A DNA stretch of 64,000 bases from contig NZ_JAHCKL010000015.1 in NCBI RefSeq assembly GCF_026125785.1, positions 1 through 64,000 on the forward strand, given 5' to 3'. The notes below the pieces were generated by a model. It made no database searches and was not told the origin of the DNA. It saw only the letters and a list, made by a program, of their open reading frames with translations. The position numbers and the translations under genes were made by a program. The stretch is from Hydrogenophaga sp. GTDB lineage: Bacteria > Pseudomonadota > Gammaproteobacteria > Burkholderiales > Burkholderiaceae_C. Within the stretch, counting starts at the first letter, position 1. Each line of letters opens with the position of its first letter. This document shows, piece by piece, positions 8,056-17,423 of this stretch.

Positions 8056-11000
8056 ATGAACAAGACGCCGTCTTCCCACGATGCGGGCCTGGGCTTCTCC
8101 GGCGCGGTGGCGCGCCGCTTCCAGTCCAACGCCATCACGCCGCTGCTGGCCATCGTGGCCCTGCTGCTGGGCTTCTTCGCGGTGATGGTGACGCCGCGCG
8201 AGGAAGAGCCCCAGATCAACGTGACCATGGCCAATGTGCTGATCCCGTTCCCCGGGGCTTCCGCCGCGGACGTGCAGCAGCTCGTGGCCGTGCCGGCCGA
8301 ACAGGTGCTCTCGCAGATCCAGGGCATCGAGCACACCTACTCCGTGGCGCGCCCCGGCGTGGCGGTGCTCACCGTGCAGTTCAAGGTCGGTGTGCCGCGC
8401 ACCGAGGCCCTGGTGCGCCTGTACGACGTGCTCAACGCCAACCAGGACTGGCTGCCGCAGGGGCTGGGCGTGTTGCCACCGGTCGTCAAGCCCAAGGGCA
8501 TCGACGACGTGCCGGTGCTCGCTGCCACGCTGTGGACGCACGACGCCGCCAGTGCCCTGGAACTGGAGCGCGTGGCGCGTTCGCTGGAAGCCGAGCTCAA
8601 GCGCGTGCCCGGCACGCGTGAGGTGCAGACGATCGGCGGGCCGGGGCGTGTGGTGCTGGTGGCCCTGGACCCCGCGCGCCTGCGCGAGCGCGGCGTGAGT
8701 GTGCAGGCCTTGCAGCAGGCCATCGCATCGGCCAACCAGGCCATGCCTTCAGGCACCGTGGCCCAGGCGGCGCGCGCGCCGGGCGAGCCCGGCATGCTCA
8801 GCGTGGAGACCGGCGAGTTCCTCAAGGGTGAGCAAGACGTGGGCGACATCGTGGTGGGCACCAGCAATGGCCGCCCCATCTACCTGCGCGAGGTGGCCCA
8901 TGTGCAGGCGGGTGCCCAACAGCCGACGCAGCATGTGTGGTTCACACCCGGCCCGGCGGCTGGCGGCGCGGACGCGGCCCAGGTGGGCCAGGCTTTTCCC
9001 GCCGTGACGCTGACGGTGAGCAAGAAGCCGGGCGAGAACGCGGTGGACGTGGCGCGTGGCGCGCGCGAGCGGCTGGACCAGCTCGCCAACAGCGTGATTC
9101 CCGAAGGCGTGCAGGTCAGCATCACACGCGACTATGGCCAGACCGCCGCCGACAAGGCCAGCAAGCTGATCCAGAAGCTGGTCTTCGCCACCGGCAGCGT
9201 CATCGTGCTGGTGGGCCTGGCGCTGGGCCGGCGCGAGGCGGTCATCGTCGGCGCGGCGGTGGTGCTCACACTCACCGCCACCCTGTTCGCCAGCTGGGCC
9301 TGGGGCTTCACGCTCAACCGGGTCTCGCTGTTCGCGCTGATCTTCTCCATCGGCATCCTGGTGGACGACGCCATCGTGGTGGTCGAGAACATCCACCGCC
9401 ACCGCCAGCTCGAACCCGATGCGCCGCTGGCGGCCATCATCCCGCGCGCGGTGGACGAGGTGGGCGGTCCCACCATCCTGGCCACCTTCACCGTCATCGC
9501 GGCCCTGCTGCCCATGGCCTTCGTGAGCGGCCTGATGGGGCCGTACATGAGCCCGATCCCGATCAACGCCAGCATGGGCATGGCGATCTCGCTGGCCATC
9601 GCCTTCACCGTCACGCCCTGGCTGGCCCTGCGGCTCACCAAGGCCGATGCCAGCCATGCGGCCCATGGCCCGGGCAGGCTCACGCGCGCGCTGCAGTCCG
9701 GTTTTGCCCGTCTGCTCACGCCCCTCTTGCAGAGCGCACGCAAGCGCTGGCTGCTGCTGGCCGGCATCCTGGCCGCGCTGCTGCTGTCGGTGGGGCTGGC
9801 GCTGGTGCAGTGGGTGGTGCTCAAGATGCTGCCGTTCGATAACAAGAGCGAGTACCAGGTGGTGCTGGACATGCCCGCCGGCACGCCGCTGGAAGACACC
9901 GCCGCCGCGCTGCAGGACATGAGCGCCTACCTGGCCACGCAGCCCGAGGTGGCCAACGTGCAGGGCTACGCGGGCACCGCCGGGCCCATCACCTTCAACG
10001 GCCTGGTGCGCCAGTACTACCTGCGCGCCGAAGCCGAGAGCGGCGACCTGCAGGTCAACCTGGTCGATGCCCACCAGCGCCATGAGAAGAGCCACGCCAT
10101 CGCGCAGCGCCACCGCCCCGCACTGGAGAAGATCGCCGCCGCGCACGGCGCGCGCGTCAAGGTGGTGGAGGTGCCGCCGGGTCCGCCGGTGCTCTCGCCC
10201 ATCGTGGCCGAGGTCTACGGCCCGGACGAGGCCGGCCGCGCCGAACTCGCGCGCCGCGTGGCCGCGGCCTTTGCCGCCACACCCGACATCGTGGGCGTGG
10301 ACACCACGCTCAAGGAGGCCGCGCCGCGCGCCTTCCTGCGTGTGCGGCGCGCGCGCGCCGAAGCGCTCGGCATCCCGGTGCAACGGGTGGCGCAGACCGT
10401 GCAGGCCGCGCTGTCGGGCAGCGACGCGGCCTACCTGCACGACGGCCTCTCCCGCCGCGCCGTGCCGGTGCGCCTGCAACTGCCGCGCGAGGCCCAGGTC
10501 GGGCTGGACGCGCTGCTGGCCCTGCCGCTGCAGGCCGCCAATGGCAGCATGGTGCCGCTGTCCGAGCTCGTGGTGGTCGAGCGCGGCGTGATCGACCCGC
10601 CGCGCTTCACCAAGAACCTGCTGCCGGTGACCTACGTGCTGGGCGACATGGCCGGCGCGCTCGACTCCCCCCTGTACGGCCTGTTCGGCATCCGCTCGAA
10701 CCTGGGCTCGGCCGCGCTGCCGGACACCGGCGCCTTGGGCGAGTACTGGATCTCGCAGCCAGGCGATCCCTACCGCGCCTACGCCCTCAAGTGGGACGGC
10801 GAATGGCAGATCACCTACGAGACCTTCCGCGACATGGGTGCCGCCTACGGCGTGGGCCTGATCCTGATCTACCTGCTGGTGGTGGCGCAGTTCCGCAGCT
10901 ACGTCACGCCCCTGATCATCATGGCCCCGATCCCGCTCACCCTCATCGGCGTCATGCCCGGCCATGCGCTGCTGGGTGCGCAGTTCACCGCCACCAGCAT

Positions 11001-11328
11001 GATCGGCATGATCGCGCTGGCCGGCATCATCGTGCGCAACTCCATCCTGCTGGTGGACTTCATCGAACTGGAGACCGCGCGCGGCATGCCCTTCGTCGAC
11101 GCGGTGGTGCAGTCCGCCGCCGTGCGCGCCCAGCCCATCGCGCTCACCGGCCTGGCGGCCATGATGGGCGCCTTCTTCATCCTCGACGACCCGATCTTCA
11201 ACGGCCTGGCCGTCTCGCTGATCTTCGGCATCGCGGTCTCCACCCTGCTCACGCTGGTGGTGATCCCGGTTCTCTACTACGCGGTCTACCGGCGTCGCCA
11301 CGAGGCGCCGCCACCGGCCACTGCGTGA
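8056..11328 (+). CDS. RND efflux transporter, inner-membrane permease
   Basis: 1090 residues, a full-length AcrB/MexB-superfamily pump with 12 membrane spans and two large periplasmic loops. Family landmarks are the first-loop pattern FPGASAADVQQLV, the TM4 proton-relay motif GILVDDAIVVVENIHRHR and the second-half equivalent GIIVRNSILLVDFIE. It uses the proton gradient to export hydrophobic or toxic compounds; the substrate cannot be read from sequence. Operon with the adaptor upstream and the small DUF2892 gene 41 bases downstream. Confidence 0.95.
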   Translation: MNKTPSSHDAGLGFSGAVARRFQSNAITPLLAIVALLLGFFAVMVTPREEEPQINVTMANVLIPFPGASAADVQQLVAVPAEQVLSQIQGIEHTYSVARPGVAVLTVQFKVGVPRTEALVRLYDVLNANQDWLPQGLGVLPPVVKPKGIDDVPVLAATLWTHDAASALELERVARSLEAELKRVPGTREVQTIGGPGRVVLVALDPARLRERGVSVQALQQAIASANQAMPSGTVAQAARAPGEPGMLSVETGEFLKGEQDVGDIVVGTSNGRPIYLREVAHVQAGAQQPTQHVWFTPGPAAGGADAAQVGQAFPAVTLTVSKKPGENAVDVARGARERLDQLANSVIPEGVQVSITRDYGQTAADKASKLIQKLVFATGSVIVLVGLALGRREAVIVGAAVVLTLTATLFASWAWGFTLNRVSLFALIFSIGILVDDAIVVVENIHRHRQLEPDAPLAAIIPRAVDEVGGPTILATFTVIAALLPMAFVSGLMGPYMSPIPINASMGMAISLAIAFTVTPWLALRLTKADASHAAHGPGRLTRALQSGFARLLTPLLQSARKRWLLLAGILAALLLSVGLALVQWVVLKMLPFDNKSEYQVVLDMPAGTPLEDTAAALQDMSAYLATQPEVANVQGYAGTAGPITFNGLVRQYYLRAEAESGDLQVNLVDAHQRHEKSHAIAQRHRPALEKIAAAHGARVKVVEVPPGPPVLSPIVAEVYGPDEAGRAELARRVAAAFAATPDIVGVDTTLKEAAPRAFLRVRRARAEALGIPVQRVAQTVQAALSGSDAAYLHDGLSRRAVPVRLQLPREAQVGLDALLALPLQAANGSMVPLSELVVVERGVIDPPRFTKNLLPVTYVLGDMAGALDSPLYGLFGIRSNLGSAALPDTGALGEYWISQPGDPYRAYALKWDGEWQITYETFRDMGAAYGVGLILIYLLVVAQFRSYVTPLIIMAPIPLTLIGVMPGHALLGAQFTATSMIGMIALAGIIVRNSILLVDFIELETARGMPFVDAVVQSAAVRAQPIALTGLAAMMGAFFILDDPIFNGLAVSLIFGIAVSTLLTLVVIPVLYYAVYRRRHEAPPPATA

Positions 11329-11369
11329 ACGTGTGTCCCCTCTGTTCTTTTTTAACCAAGGAGTCTGAA

Positions 11370-11609
11370 ATGACCGTCGAACGCTACATCCGCATCCTGG
11401 CCGGCTTTGTCGTCATGCTCTCGCTGGCGCTGGGCGTCGAAGGCAGCCCTCTCTTCATCAACAAATGGTTCCTGGCGCTGACGGCCTTCGCCGGCTTCAA
11501 CCTGTTCCAGTCCGGCATCACCGGCTTCTGCCCACCGGCCTTCCTGTTCCGCAAGCTGGGTGTGCCTGAAGGCGGCGGCGCCTGTGCCACTGGCAAGCGG
11601 AGCGACTGA
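11370..11609 (+). CDS. DUF2892 (YgaP-transmembrane-like) small membrane protein
   Basis: 79 residues with two hydrophobic segments (about 8-26 and 32-50). The N-terminus MTVERYIRILAGF and the later GITGFCPP are typical of DUF2892 proteins, which resemble the membrane part of the sulfurtransferase YgaP. A strong AAGGAG site precedes the ATG by six bases. It follows the RND permease in the same direction. DUF2892 proteins are often found with sulfur-stress or metal-stress genes; the exact role is unknown. Confidence 0.85.
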   Translation: MTVERYIRILAGFVVMLSLALGVEGSPLFINKWFLALTAFAGFNLFQSGITGFCPPAFLFRKLGVPEGGGACATGKRSD

Positions 11610-11628
11610 CGCTTTCGGGAGACACGCC

Positions 11629-12648
11629 ATGCGCCACGCCACGCCCCTGAAGTTCCTCATGCCAGGCTGGTTCTCGCTGGTCATGGGCCTGTGCGGCCTG
11701 GCGCTTGCCTGGCATCGCGCGCAAGGCCTGCTCGGTGACATGGCCGAAGGTGTTGCGCTGGTGCTGGGCGTGGCCGCGTTGCTGGTGTTCCTGGTGCTGC
11801 TGGTGGCGTCGGCCGTTCGCGGTGTGCGCTACGCCCAGGCCCTGGCCGAGGACCTGCGCCACCCGGTGCGGCATGCCTTCGTGGCCGCGCTGCCGGTGTC
11901 GCTGCTGCTGCTGGCCACCGTGGGCGTGGCGCTGGCGGGCCCGCAGGCGCCGCTGGCCGCGCTCTGGCAGACGCTGTGGTGGCTGGGCAGCCTGGGCCAG
12001 CTCTGGGCCACGCTGTGGGTGCTCGGGCGCTGGCTGGCGCCGCCCGAGCCGGGCGCGCCGCCTGGGCTCTGGCCGGCCATCACGCCGGTGCTGCTGATTC
12101 CCGTGGTGGGCAACGTGGTGGTGCCCCTGGCCGGCCTGCCGCTGGGGCATGGGCTCTGGTCGGCCGCGCAGTTCGGCATCGGCGCGGTGCTGTGGCCGGT
12201 GGTGCTGGCGCTGCTGCTGGCCCGGCGCATCGCGCATGGCCCGCTGCCGGAGCGCATCCTGCCCGCCTGGTTCATCACCGTGGCGCCGCCGGCCGTGATC
12301 GGCGTGGCGCTTCTGCAGTGGCAGGCACCGTTGCCACTGGCGTTGGGCGCCTGGGGCGTGGCGGTGTTCTTCCTTCTCTGGGTGGCCACGCTGGCCCCGC
12401 GCCTGGCGGGCCAGCCGTTCACCATCGCCTTCTGGGCGCTGTCGTTCCCGCTGGCCGCACTCACCGTGTTGACCCTGCGCCTGGCGGACGCGACGGCAGA
12501 GCCCGCGCTGCGCACCCTCGGCCTGCTGCTGCTGGCCATGGCGTCGCTGGCCGTGCTGTGGCTGGGCTTCGCCACCGTGCGCGGGCTGCGCGAAGGCAGC
12601 CTGCTGGCGCCCGAGCCGGTGGCCGCCATCGCGCCAGCGGCAGCCTGA
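11629..12648 (+). CDS. TehA/SLAC1-like (TDT family) membrane channel or transporter
   Basis: 339 residues, about ten membrane spans. The opening FLMPGWFSLVMGLCGLALAW matches the first span of TDT/SLAC1 proteins (tellurite-resistance TehA, malic-acid permease), in which the F.SVMG.(A/G)GL pattern is typical. These proteins form anion channels or dicarboxylate carriers in the inner membrane. It begins 19 bases after the DUF2892 gene, so it probably belongs to the efflux operon. Possible substrates are anions such as chloride, nitrate, tellurite or organic acids; none can be chosen from sequence. Confidence 0.85.
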   Translation: MRHATPLKFLMPGWFSLVMGLCGLALAWHRAQGLLGDMAEGVALVLGVAALLVFLVLLVASAVRGVRYAQALAEDLRHPVRHAFVAALPVSLLLLATVGVALAGPQAPLAALWQTLWWLGSLGQLWATLWVLGRWLAPPEPGAPPGLWPAITPVLLIPVVGNVVVPLAGLPLGHGLWSAAQFGIGAVLWPVVLALLLARRIAHGPLPERILPAWFITVAPPAVIGVALLQWQAPLPLALGAWGVAVFFLLWVATLAPRLAGQPFTIAFWALSFPLAALTVLTLRLADATAEPALRTLGLLLLAMASLAVLWLGFATVRGLREGSLLAPEPVAAIAPAAA

Positions 12649-12656
12649 GTGAACGT

Positions 12657-14186
12657 TCAGCGGCCGGGCGAACAGGCGGGAAAGCCGTAGCGTTCGCAGA
12701 ACGGGTTGCCCAGCACCGGCAGCCAGGCCGGGATGCCGTGGAACTCGCGCGCCACCTCGGCCAGCACCGTGTCGCGGTACGGCTGGAAGCGGAAGCCCGT
12801 GCCGTCGACCGCGTAGAACGCCACGCCGTCGATCTCGAAGCGGCGCTTGCTCACCCGCTCGAAGTAGGGCGCGAAGGCGGCGAGGTCGGGGTCGTCGTAG
12901 GAAAAGATGCGCAGCGGCTTGCCGTCGTAGCCGCGGAAATCGATGATCTGGTCGTCCTGGCGCGCATGGTGGCGGCCCACGCCGAACACCGGCACGTAGC
13001 GGCCATGGTGGTAGGCCAGCATGGCCGCCGGGTTGTAGGTGCGTGCCATGAGCGTGGCGTCGGCCGGCAGGTCGCGCCGCAGCTCGGCCACCACGGCGGC
13101 CGTCTCACGCAGAAACACCGCCCGCTCGTGGACCTTGAACGGCTGCCACCAGGCCAGCGGCGCCCAGGCCACGGCCGCCACCACCAGCAGGTGCGGCACC
13201 GAGAGTGCCAGCGTCCAGGCCATGCTGCGGCGCAGTTCCCACGCGCCCAGGCGCAGGCCGGCCCACAGCACGAACAGCGGCACGAAGCCCAGCACCCAGT
13301 GCAGGCCGATGGTGCGGCGCGTGCTCAGCAGCAGGAACACCAGCAGCGGGAACAGCCACAGCACCGCCGCAGTGCGCGCGGTCACGGGTGACACGCCCGG
13401 GGCGACGCGCGACACCATGCCGCGCCAGAGCAGCCAGGGTGTGAGCAGGTAGAGCGCCATGCCCACGTACACCCCGAAGGTCTGCAGCGACCAGTGCGAG
13501 CCTTCGTTGCGGTTGAACACGTTGAACATCACGTTGCTCCAGCCGTGCGTGGCGTTGAAGGCCAGGTTCAGGGCGATCGAGGGCAGGGCGCAGGCGAAGA
13601 TCAGGAACGGTGCCCACCAGCGCTCGCGCCGCCAGCCGAAGGCGTGCACAGCGTAGGCAAAACCCAGCAGCGCGGCGAAGTACTTGGAGAGAAAGGCCAA
13701 CCCGAGGAACAGGCCCGCCAGCGCATAGCCCGCGGCGGCACCGCGCTGCGCGCCGTCGGCCCGCAGGTAGGCCCAGGCCGAGAGCGCCATGAAGAAAATC
13801 AGCGGCGTGTCGGTGGTGACCAGCACGAACATCCACGACCACGGCATCACCAGGTAGACCGCCCCGGCCAGCCAGGCGCTGGCCTCGCGCTCTTCGGGCA
13901 GGAAACGGCGCAGCAGGTCCACGATGCCCAGCGCGATGACGCTGGTGACCAGCAGCGTGAAGCTGCGCAGCGCCAGCGGGTGTTCGCTGATCTGGCGCAG
14001 CAGGGCCAGCAGCCAGCCCACCATGGGCGGGTGGTCCGAATAGCCCCAGGCCGGGTACACGCCCCACTGGTAGAAGAAGGCTTCGTCCCCAGTCATGGGA
14101 AAGCCCGCCGCCAGCACCACCTTGAGCAGCAGGGTGGCGGCGAAGGCGGTCCAGAAAACGCGGCGCGCGGCGTGCGGTGTGTTCAC
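12657..14186 (-). CDS. GT-C glycosyltransferase, family 39/83 (ArnT-like)
   Basis: 509 residues with roughly 11-12 membrane spans in the first two thirds and a soluble C-terminal domain. The first periplasmic loop carries the GT-C acidic motif (GDEAFFYQW), the catalytic aspartate region of ArnT/protein-mannosyltransferase relatives, and YSDHPPMVGW follows. Such enzymes move a sugar from a polyprenyl-phosphate carrier onto a lipid, glycan or protein at the periplasmic side. I chose the GTG at 14186, 18 bases after the stop of the upstream EamA/SMR gene; an ATG in that frame further upstream would overlap that gene. It is the last gene of a three-gene minus-strand group. Confidence 0.85.
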   Translation of the reverse strand: MNTPHAARRVFWTAFAATLLLKVVLAAGFPMTGDEAFFYQWGVYPAWGYSDHPPMVGWLLALLRQISEHPLALRSFTLLVTSVIALGIVDLLRRFLPEEREASAWLAGAVYLVMPWSWMFVLVTTDTPLIFFMALSAWAYLRADGAQRGAAAGYALAGLFLGLAFLSKYFAALLGFAYAVHAFGWRRERWWAPFLIFACALPSIALNLAFNATHGWSNVMFNVFNRNEGSHWSLQTFGVYVGMALYLLTPWLLWRGMVSRVAPGVSPVTARTAAVLWLFPLLVFLLLSTRRTIGLHWVLGFVPLFVLWAGLRLGAWELRRSMAWTLALSVPHLLVVAAVAWAPLAWWQPFKVHERAVFLRETAAVVAELRRDLPADATLMARTYNPAAMLAYHHGRYVPVFGVGRHHARQDDQIIDFRGYDGKPLRIFSYDDPDLAAFAPYFERVSKRRFEIDGVAFYAVDGTGFRFQPYRDTVLAEVAREFHGIPAWLPVLGNPFCERYGFPACSPGR

Positions 14187-14203
14187 GGAAAGACGGGCAA
14201 CGC

Positions 14204-14563
14204 TCAGGCTTCGAGCGCGAGCAGCGAGACGCCGATCACGATCAGCGTGCACGCGCCCACGCGCAGCCACGAGAACGGCTCACCCAGCCAGAGCACGCCC
14301 GCGGCCATGGTGACCACGAAGCCCAGGCTGACCAGCGGGTAGGCCACGCTCACATCCAGGCGCGACAGCACCCAGAGCCAGAGCACGGCGCCCGCGCCGT
14401 AGAGAACCAGGCCCACCCACACCATGGGGCTGGTGAGCGCATGCAGATAGGTGGCACCGACGTCGCCTCCGGCGGGCGCACCCATGCCGCGCTTCATGGC
14501 GATCTGTGCCAGCGACGAGAGCAGCACGCAGAAAAGGGCCAGGCCCAGGGCAATGGATTTCAT
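14204..14563 (-). CDS. Small EamA/SMR-type membrane protein (ArnE-like putative flippase)
   Basis: 119 residues, four membrane spans, half the size of a typical EamA transporter and like SMR proteins or ArnE/ArnF. The pattern LDVSVAYPLVSLGFVV followed by a GEPFSW-like turn is typical of this group. ArnE/ArnF flip undecaprenyl-phosphate-aminoarabinose across the inner membrane. The gene lies between a polyprenyl-phosphate sugar-forming enzyme (HAD-UbiA) and a GT-C glycosyltransferase, so flipping a polyprenyl-phosphate sugar is the best inference. A multidrug SMR function is less likely. Confidence 0.8.
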   Translation of the reverse strand: MKSIALGLALFCVLLSSLAQIAMKRGMGAPAGGDVGATYLHALTSPMVWVGLVLYGAGAVLWLWVLSRLDVSVAYPLVSLGFVVTMAAGVLWLGEPFSWLRVGACTLIVIGVSLLALEA

Positions 14564-14583
14564 GGAAGTGAGGTCCTCGGGTG

Positions 14584-16065
14584 TCAGAAACCGGTGGTGG
14601 CGAGCAGGCCGATACCGCCCATGGCGATCAGCATGGCCCAACTGAAGGGATCGCGCAGCGCGAACTGCAAGGGGTCTTCGCCGTGCAGTTCGCGCCGGCC
14701 CGTCTTGAGCCAGATCCGCATGATCCACAGCAGCAGCAGGGGGGCCGCGCCCCAGAGCCAGTCGGGCTGGCGGTAGAGCGAATGGCTGTTCTGGCTGTCG
14801 ATGTAGAGCGCCAGCACCATCACCGACAGGAAACCGCTGGCCAGGCCCATGGCGCGCAGCGAGGGCAGGTCCTGCATCTGGTAGCCGCGACCCGGCGCCA
14901 GCCGGGCTTGCTCATCGGCGGCGATTTCTTCCAGTTCCGCGCAGCGCTTGACCAGGGCCAGGCTGAGGAACAGAAAGATCGAGATCGCCAGCAGCCAGTT
15001 GGAGAGGTCCACGCCCGCGGCCACCGCGCCCGCGCCGATGCGCAGCGTGTACAGGCCCGAGAGCATCAGCACGTCGACCAGGGCCAGCCGCTTGAGCACC
15101 ATGGAGTAGGCCAGTGTGGCCACCGTGTAGCCCGCCAGCATCGCGGTGAAGCCGGGCGAGACCGCCCAGGCCAGCACGAAGGCCAGCACCAGCATGGCCA
15201 GGCCCAGCAGCACCGCGGTGGGAATGGCGATCGCGGCGGCCGCCAGCGGGCGGTGGCGCTTCAGGCGGTGCACGCGGTCGTTGGGCAGGTCCAGCAGGTC
15301 GTTGAACAGGTAGGTGGCCGAGGCGCACAGGCCAAAGGCCAGGAAGGCCATCAGCACCATCGCCCAGCGCTGCGGGTCCAGCGAGTGCGCGGCCAGCAGC
15401 GGCACGAACAGCAGCGCGTTCTTGGACCACTGCTTGAGGCGGATGGCGCGCAGCACCGTGCCCAGGCGAAGCGGCTCGCGTGCGAAGACACGGGCCTGCG
15501 GGTGCACCTCGCGCAGCGAAGCCAGAACGCCCTCGGGCGCATTCACCGCCACGGCCTGCGCGCTGCCGGCCCACACCGGCAGGTCGTCGCGGCTGTTGCC
15601 GGCGTAGGCCCAGCGCGCGTGGCCGCCCTCGCGGGCATGGTGGTCGATGGCCGCGCGCTTGCGTTCGCGGCTGAGGTTGATCCGTCCATCCTGCGGCGCG
15701 TTGCTGCCCAGCGCGTCTTCGAACAACCGCAGGTGGTCCGCGACCTCCTGCACGATGCGCTGGTCCGCTGCACTGGCCAGCACCAGCGGGCGCCCGCGCC
15801 CATGCTCGTCGCGCAGGTACTGCAGGAAACCATCGTGGTAGGGCAGGCGCGCCGGATCCGGACGCACCGCATCCGCCAGGCGCTGCTTGAACCCGGCCTT
15901 GCCGAGCAGCAGCCAGGCCAGCAGGCGCAGCAGGTTCAGCGGGTGGCGCCGCACGAACAGCATCACCGACTCGTGCAACGTATCGGTGCGCGTGAGCGTG
16001 CCGTCCAGGTCCACGTACAGCGGCCATTGGGCGGACTCGTTCAGTGGTGCGGTGGTGGGGTTCAA
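14584..16065 (-). CDS. HAD phosphatase-UbiA prenyltransferase fusion (DPPR-synthase-like)
   Basis: 493 residues if started at the TTG at 16065; an ATG at 16164 would add 33 residues of unconvincing sequence. Residues 15-190 form a HAD hydrolase: YVDLDGTLTRTD with nucleophile Asp19 and acid Asp21, and GNSRDD later. Residues 200-490 form a UbiA-type membrane prenyltransferase with NDLLDLPNDRVHRLKRHRPLA (about 255-275) carrying the magnesium-binding Asp pattern. Fusions of this kind resemble mycobacterial decaprenyl-phosphate 5-phosphoribosyltransferase plus its phosphatase. They would make polyprenyl-phosphoryl-pentose from PRPP and a polyprenyl phosphate. Ubiquinone synthesis is unlikely given the fusion and the neighbours. 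Confidence 0.85.
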   Translation of the reverse strand: MNPTTAPLNESAQWPLYVDLDGTLTRTDTLHESVMLFVRRHPLNLLRLLAWLLLGKAGFKQRLADAVRPDPARLPYHDGFLQYLRDEHGRGRPLVLASAADQRIVQEVADHLRLFEDALGSNAPQDGRINLSRERKRAAIDHHAREGGHARWAYAGNSRDDLPVWAGSAQAVAVNAPEGVLASLREVHPQARVFAREPLRLGTVLRAIRLKQWSKNALLFVPLLAAHSLDPQRWAMVLMAFLAFGLCASATYLFNDLLDLPNDRVHRLKRHRPLAAAAIAIPTAVLLGLAMLVLAFVLAWAVSPGFTAMLAGYTVATLAYSMVLKRLALVDVLMLSGLYTLRIGAGAVAAGVDLSNWLLAISIFLFLSLALVKRCAELEEIAADEQARLAPGRGYQMQDLPSLRAMGLASGFLSVMVLALYIDSQNSHSLYRQPDWLWGAAPLLLLWIMRIWLKTGRRELHGEDPLQFALRDPFSWAMLIAMGGIGLLATTGF

Positions 16066-16208
16066 TCGGCGCTCTGATCCGGGGGGTCGAGCCGATTCTA
16101 GTGTCGCGGGTTGGCGCTTCGTTGAGCCAATCCGTGAGCAAAGGGCATGCCCCGTTTCAAGCACCGGACCACGGCGAGGGTCGGCCGTGTCCGTCCCACC
16201 CCAAAGAA

Positions 16209-16245
16209 CACGGCCCAGCGAACCGCTCGGGCTCGCTGGGCCGTG
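16209..16245 (-). terminator. Strong hairpin downstream of the saccharopine-dehydrogenase-like gene
   Basis: A 13-base perfect inverted repeat (CACGGCCCAGCGA / TCGCTGGGCCGTG) with an 11-base loop begins 18 bases after the stop codon of the minus-strand gene. Read on the minus strand it is followed by a short T-rich stretch (TTCTTT), so it likely ends the transaldolase/dehydrogenase transcript. Confidence 0.7.
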
Positions 16246-16263
16246 CAGCCCGTCGCGCCGGCT

Positions 16264-17391
16264 TCAGGCGGTGGCCTTGGCGAAGAACTCCCGGTACTTG
16301 GCCCCCAGCTCCTCGGCGCGCGCATCCACCTCAGACAGCGGCATGCGCAGGCATTCGTAACCCAGCAGGCGGTGCATGACCTGCATCTCCCTTTCGGTGA
16401 ACACCACGGTGCCATCGGCTTCGATGCGGTCAATCCCATCGAAGCGCTGGCAGTCGTTGTTCACCTGGATCAGTGTGTCCAGCGCCATGCCATCGGGTAC
16501 GTCGACGACCGCCTCGCCGCCGACCAGGCGCACGCGGTACCCGCCCGGCAGGCCACCCGGTGCCGGTGCGTGCACCGTGGCGGTCTGCTCCAGCAGCACC
16601 GGGGAGAGCACGGAAACCGCAGAGGACGCGGTGATCAACTGGCGGAATGCGCCACCCGTGCGCTGGAACTTCGTCTGCACCAGGCCGAAGGCGTCTTCGA
16701 AGTCCACCTCGCCGGTGACATCGTGGCCGTTGATCCTTGCCCGGGCAACGTAGGGCGCGCCGCCAGAGTCGCCAGCGGCCGGAACGCGGTGGCTCAGGTA
16801 GTGCTGGGTGTACAGCGAGACATGGACTTCCTGCAGCGGCACCTCCAGCATCAGGCCCAGCGCGCCACGCAGCGCGGGCAGCACGTTGGCGACGTTGCCG
16901 ATCCCGATCTGCGGCGCCATGCCCACCGACTTCAACACGGGTCCCACCGCGTCGGGAAACGCAGCGTTCACGACGAAGGGCTTTTGCCCGCTCAGGTCCA
17001 CCGCCTTCATGAGCTTGTGCATGAGGGACAGGTGCATGGGCAGCCACGGGCCGAACTGCGCTTCGTCCAATGCCTTGAACGCGGCGGTCGGCAACTGCGT
17101 GATGATGCGCCAGGACTGCAGGGTGGCCGTGTTGAAGATCACGTCGGGCTTGAGGTCGCGGATCCAGTGTGCGGACTGCTCGACGTTCTGAAGGTCCATC
17201 TGCACACATTCGATCCGGTGGTAGCGGCCCAGCTGGGCAGAGAACAGCAAGGCCAGGTTCTTGCGGCGGTTCATCTCGGCGAGATCGCGCCCGGCGAGGA
17301 TGATCTTGCCGAACTCCTTGCCCTGCACCAGCAGGTTGAGCACCAGGCCGGCGAGGTCGCCGACGCCGATCATGAGAAGGGTCTTGGACAT
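16264..17391 (-). CDS. Saccharopine-dehydrogenase-family NAD(P)-binding protein
   Basis: 375 residues. The N-terminus has a Rossmann pattern (LLMIGVGDLAGLVLNLL) and an acidic/arginine turn IILAGRD, as in saccharopine dehydrogenase-like and homospermidine-synthase-like oxidoreductases. The segment DVIFNTATLQSW resembles the conserved second nucleotide-binding strand. The substrate is not recognisable. It follows the transaldolase gene by 32 bases and ends at a strong hairpin, so both form one transcript. Together with the HAD phosphatase and EamA transporter on the other side of the control region it may act in formation or breakdown of an unusual sugar or amino-sugar compound. Confidence 0.75.
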   Translation of the reverse strand: MSKTLLMIGVGDLAGLVLNLLVQGKEFGKIILAGRDLAEMNRRKNLALLFSAQLGRYHRIECVQMDLQNVEQSAHWIRDLKPDVIFNTATLQSWRIITQLPTAAFKALDEAQFGPWLPMHLSLMHKLMKAVDLSGQKPFVVNAAFPDAVGPVLKSVGMAPQIGIGNVANVLPALRGALGLMLEVPLQEVHVSLYTQHYLSHRVPAAGDSGGAPYVARARINGHDVTGEVDFEDAFGLVQTKFQRTGGAFRQLITASSAVSVLSPVLLEQTATVHAPAPGGLPGGYRVRLVGGEAVVDVPDGMALDTLIQVNNDCQRFDGIDRIEADGTVVFTEREMQVMHRLLGYECLRMPLSEVDARAEELGAKYREFFAKATA

Positions 17392-17423
17392 GGGTGTTTC
17401 CTTTCAGAGAAGTTCTTGCGGTG

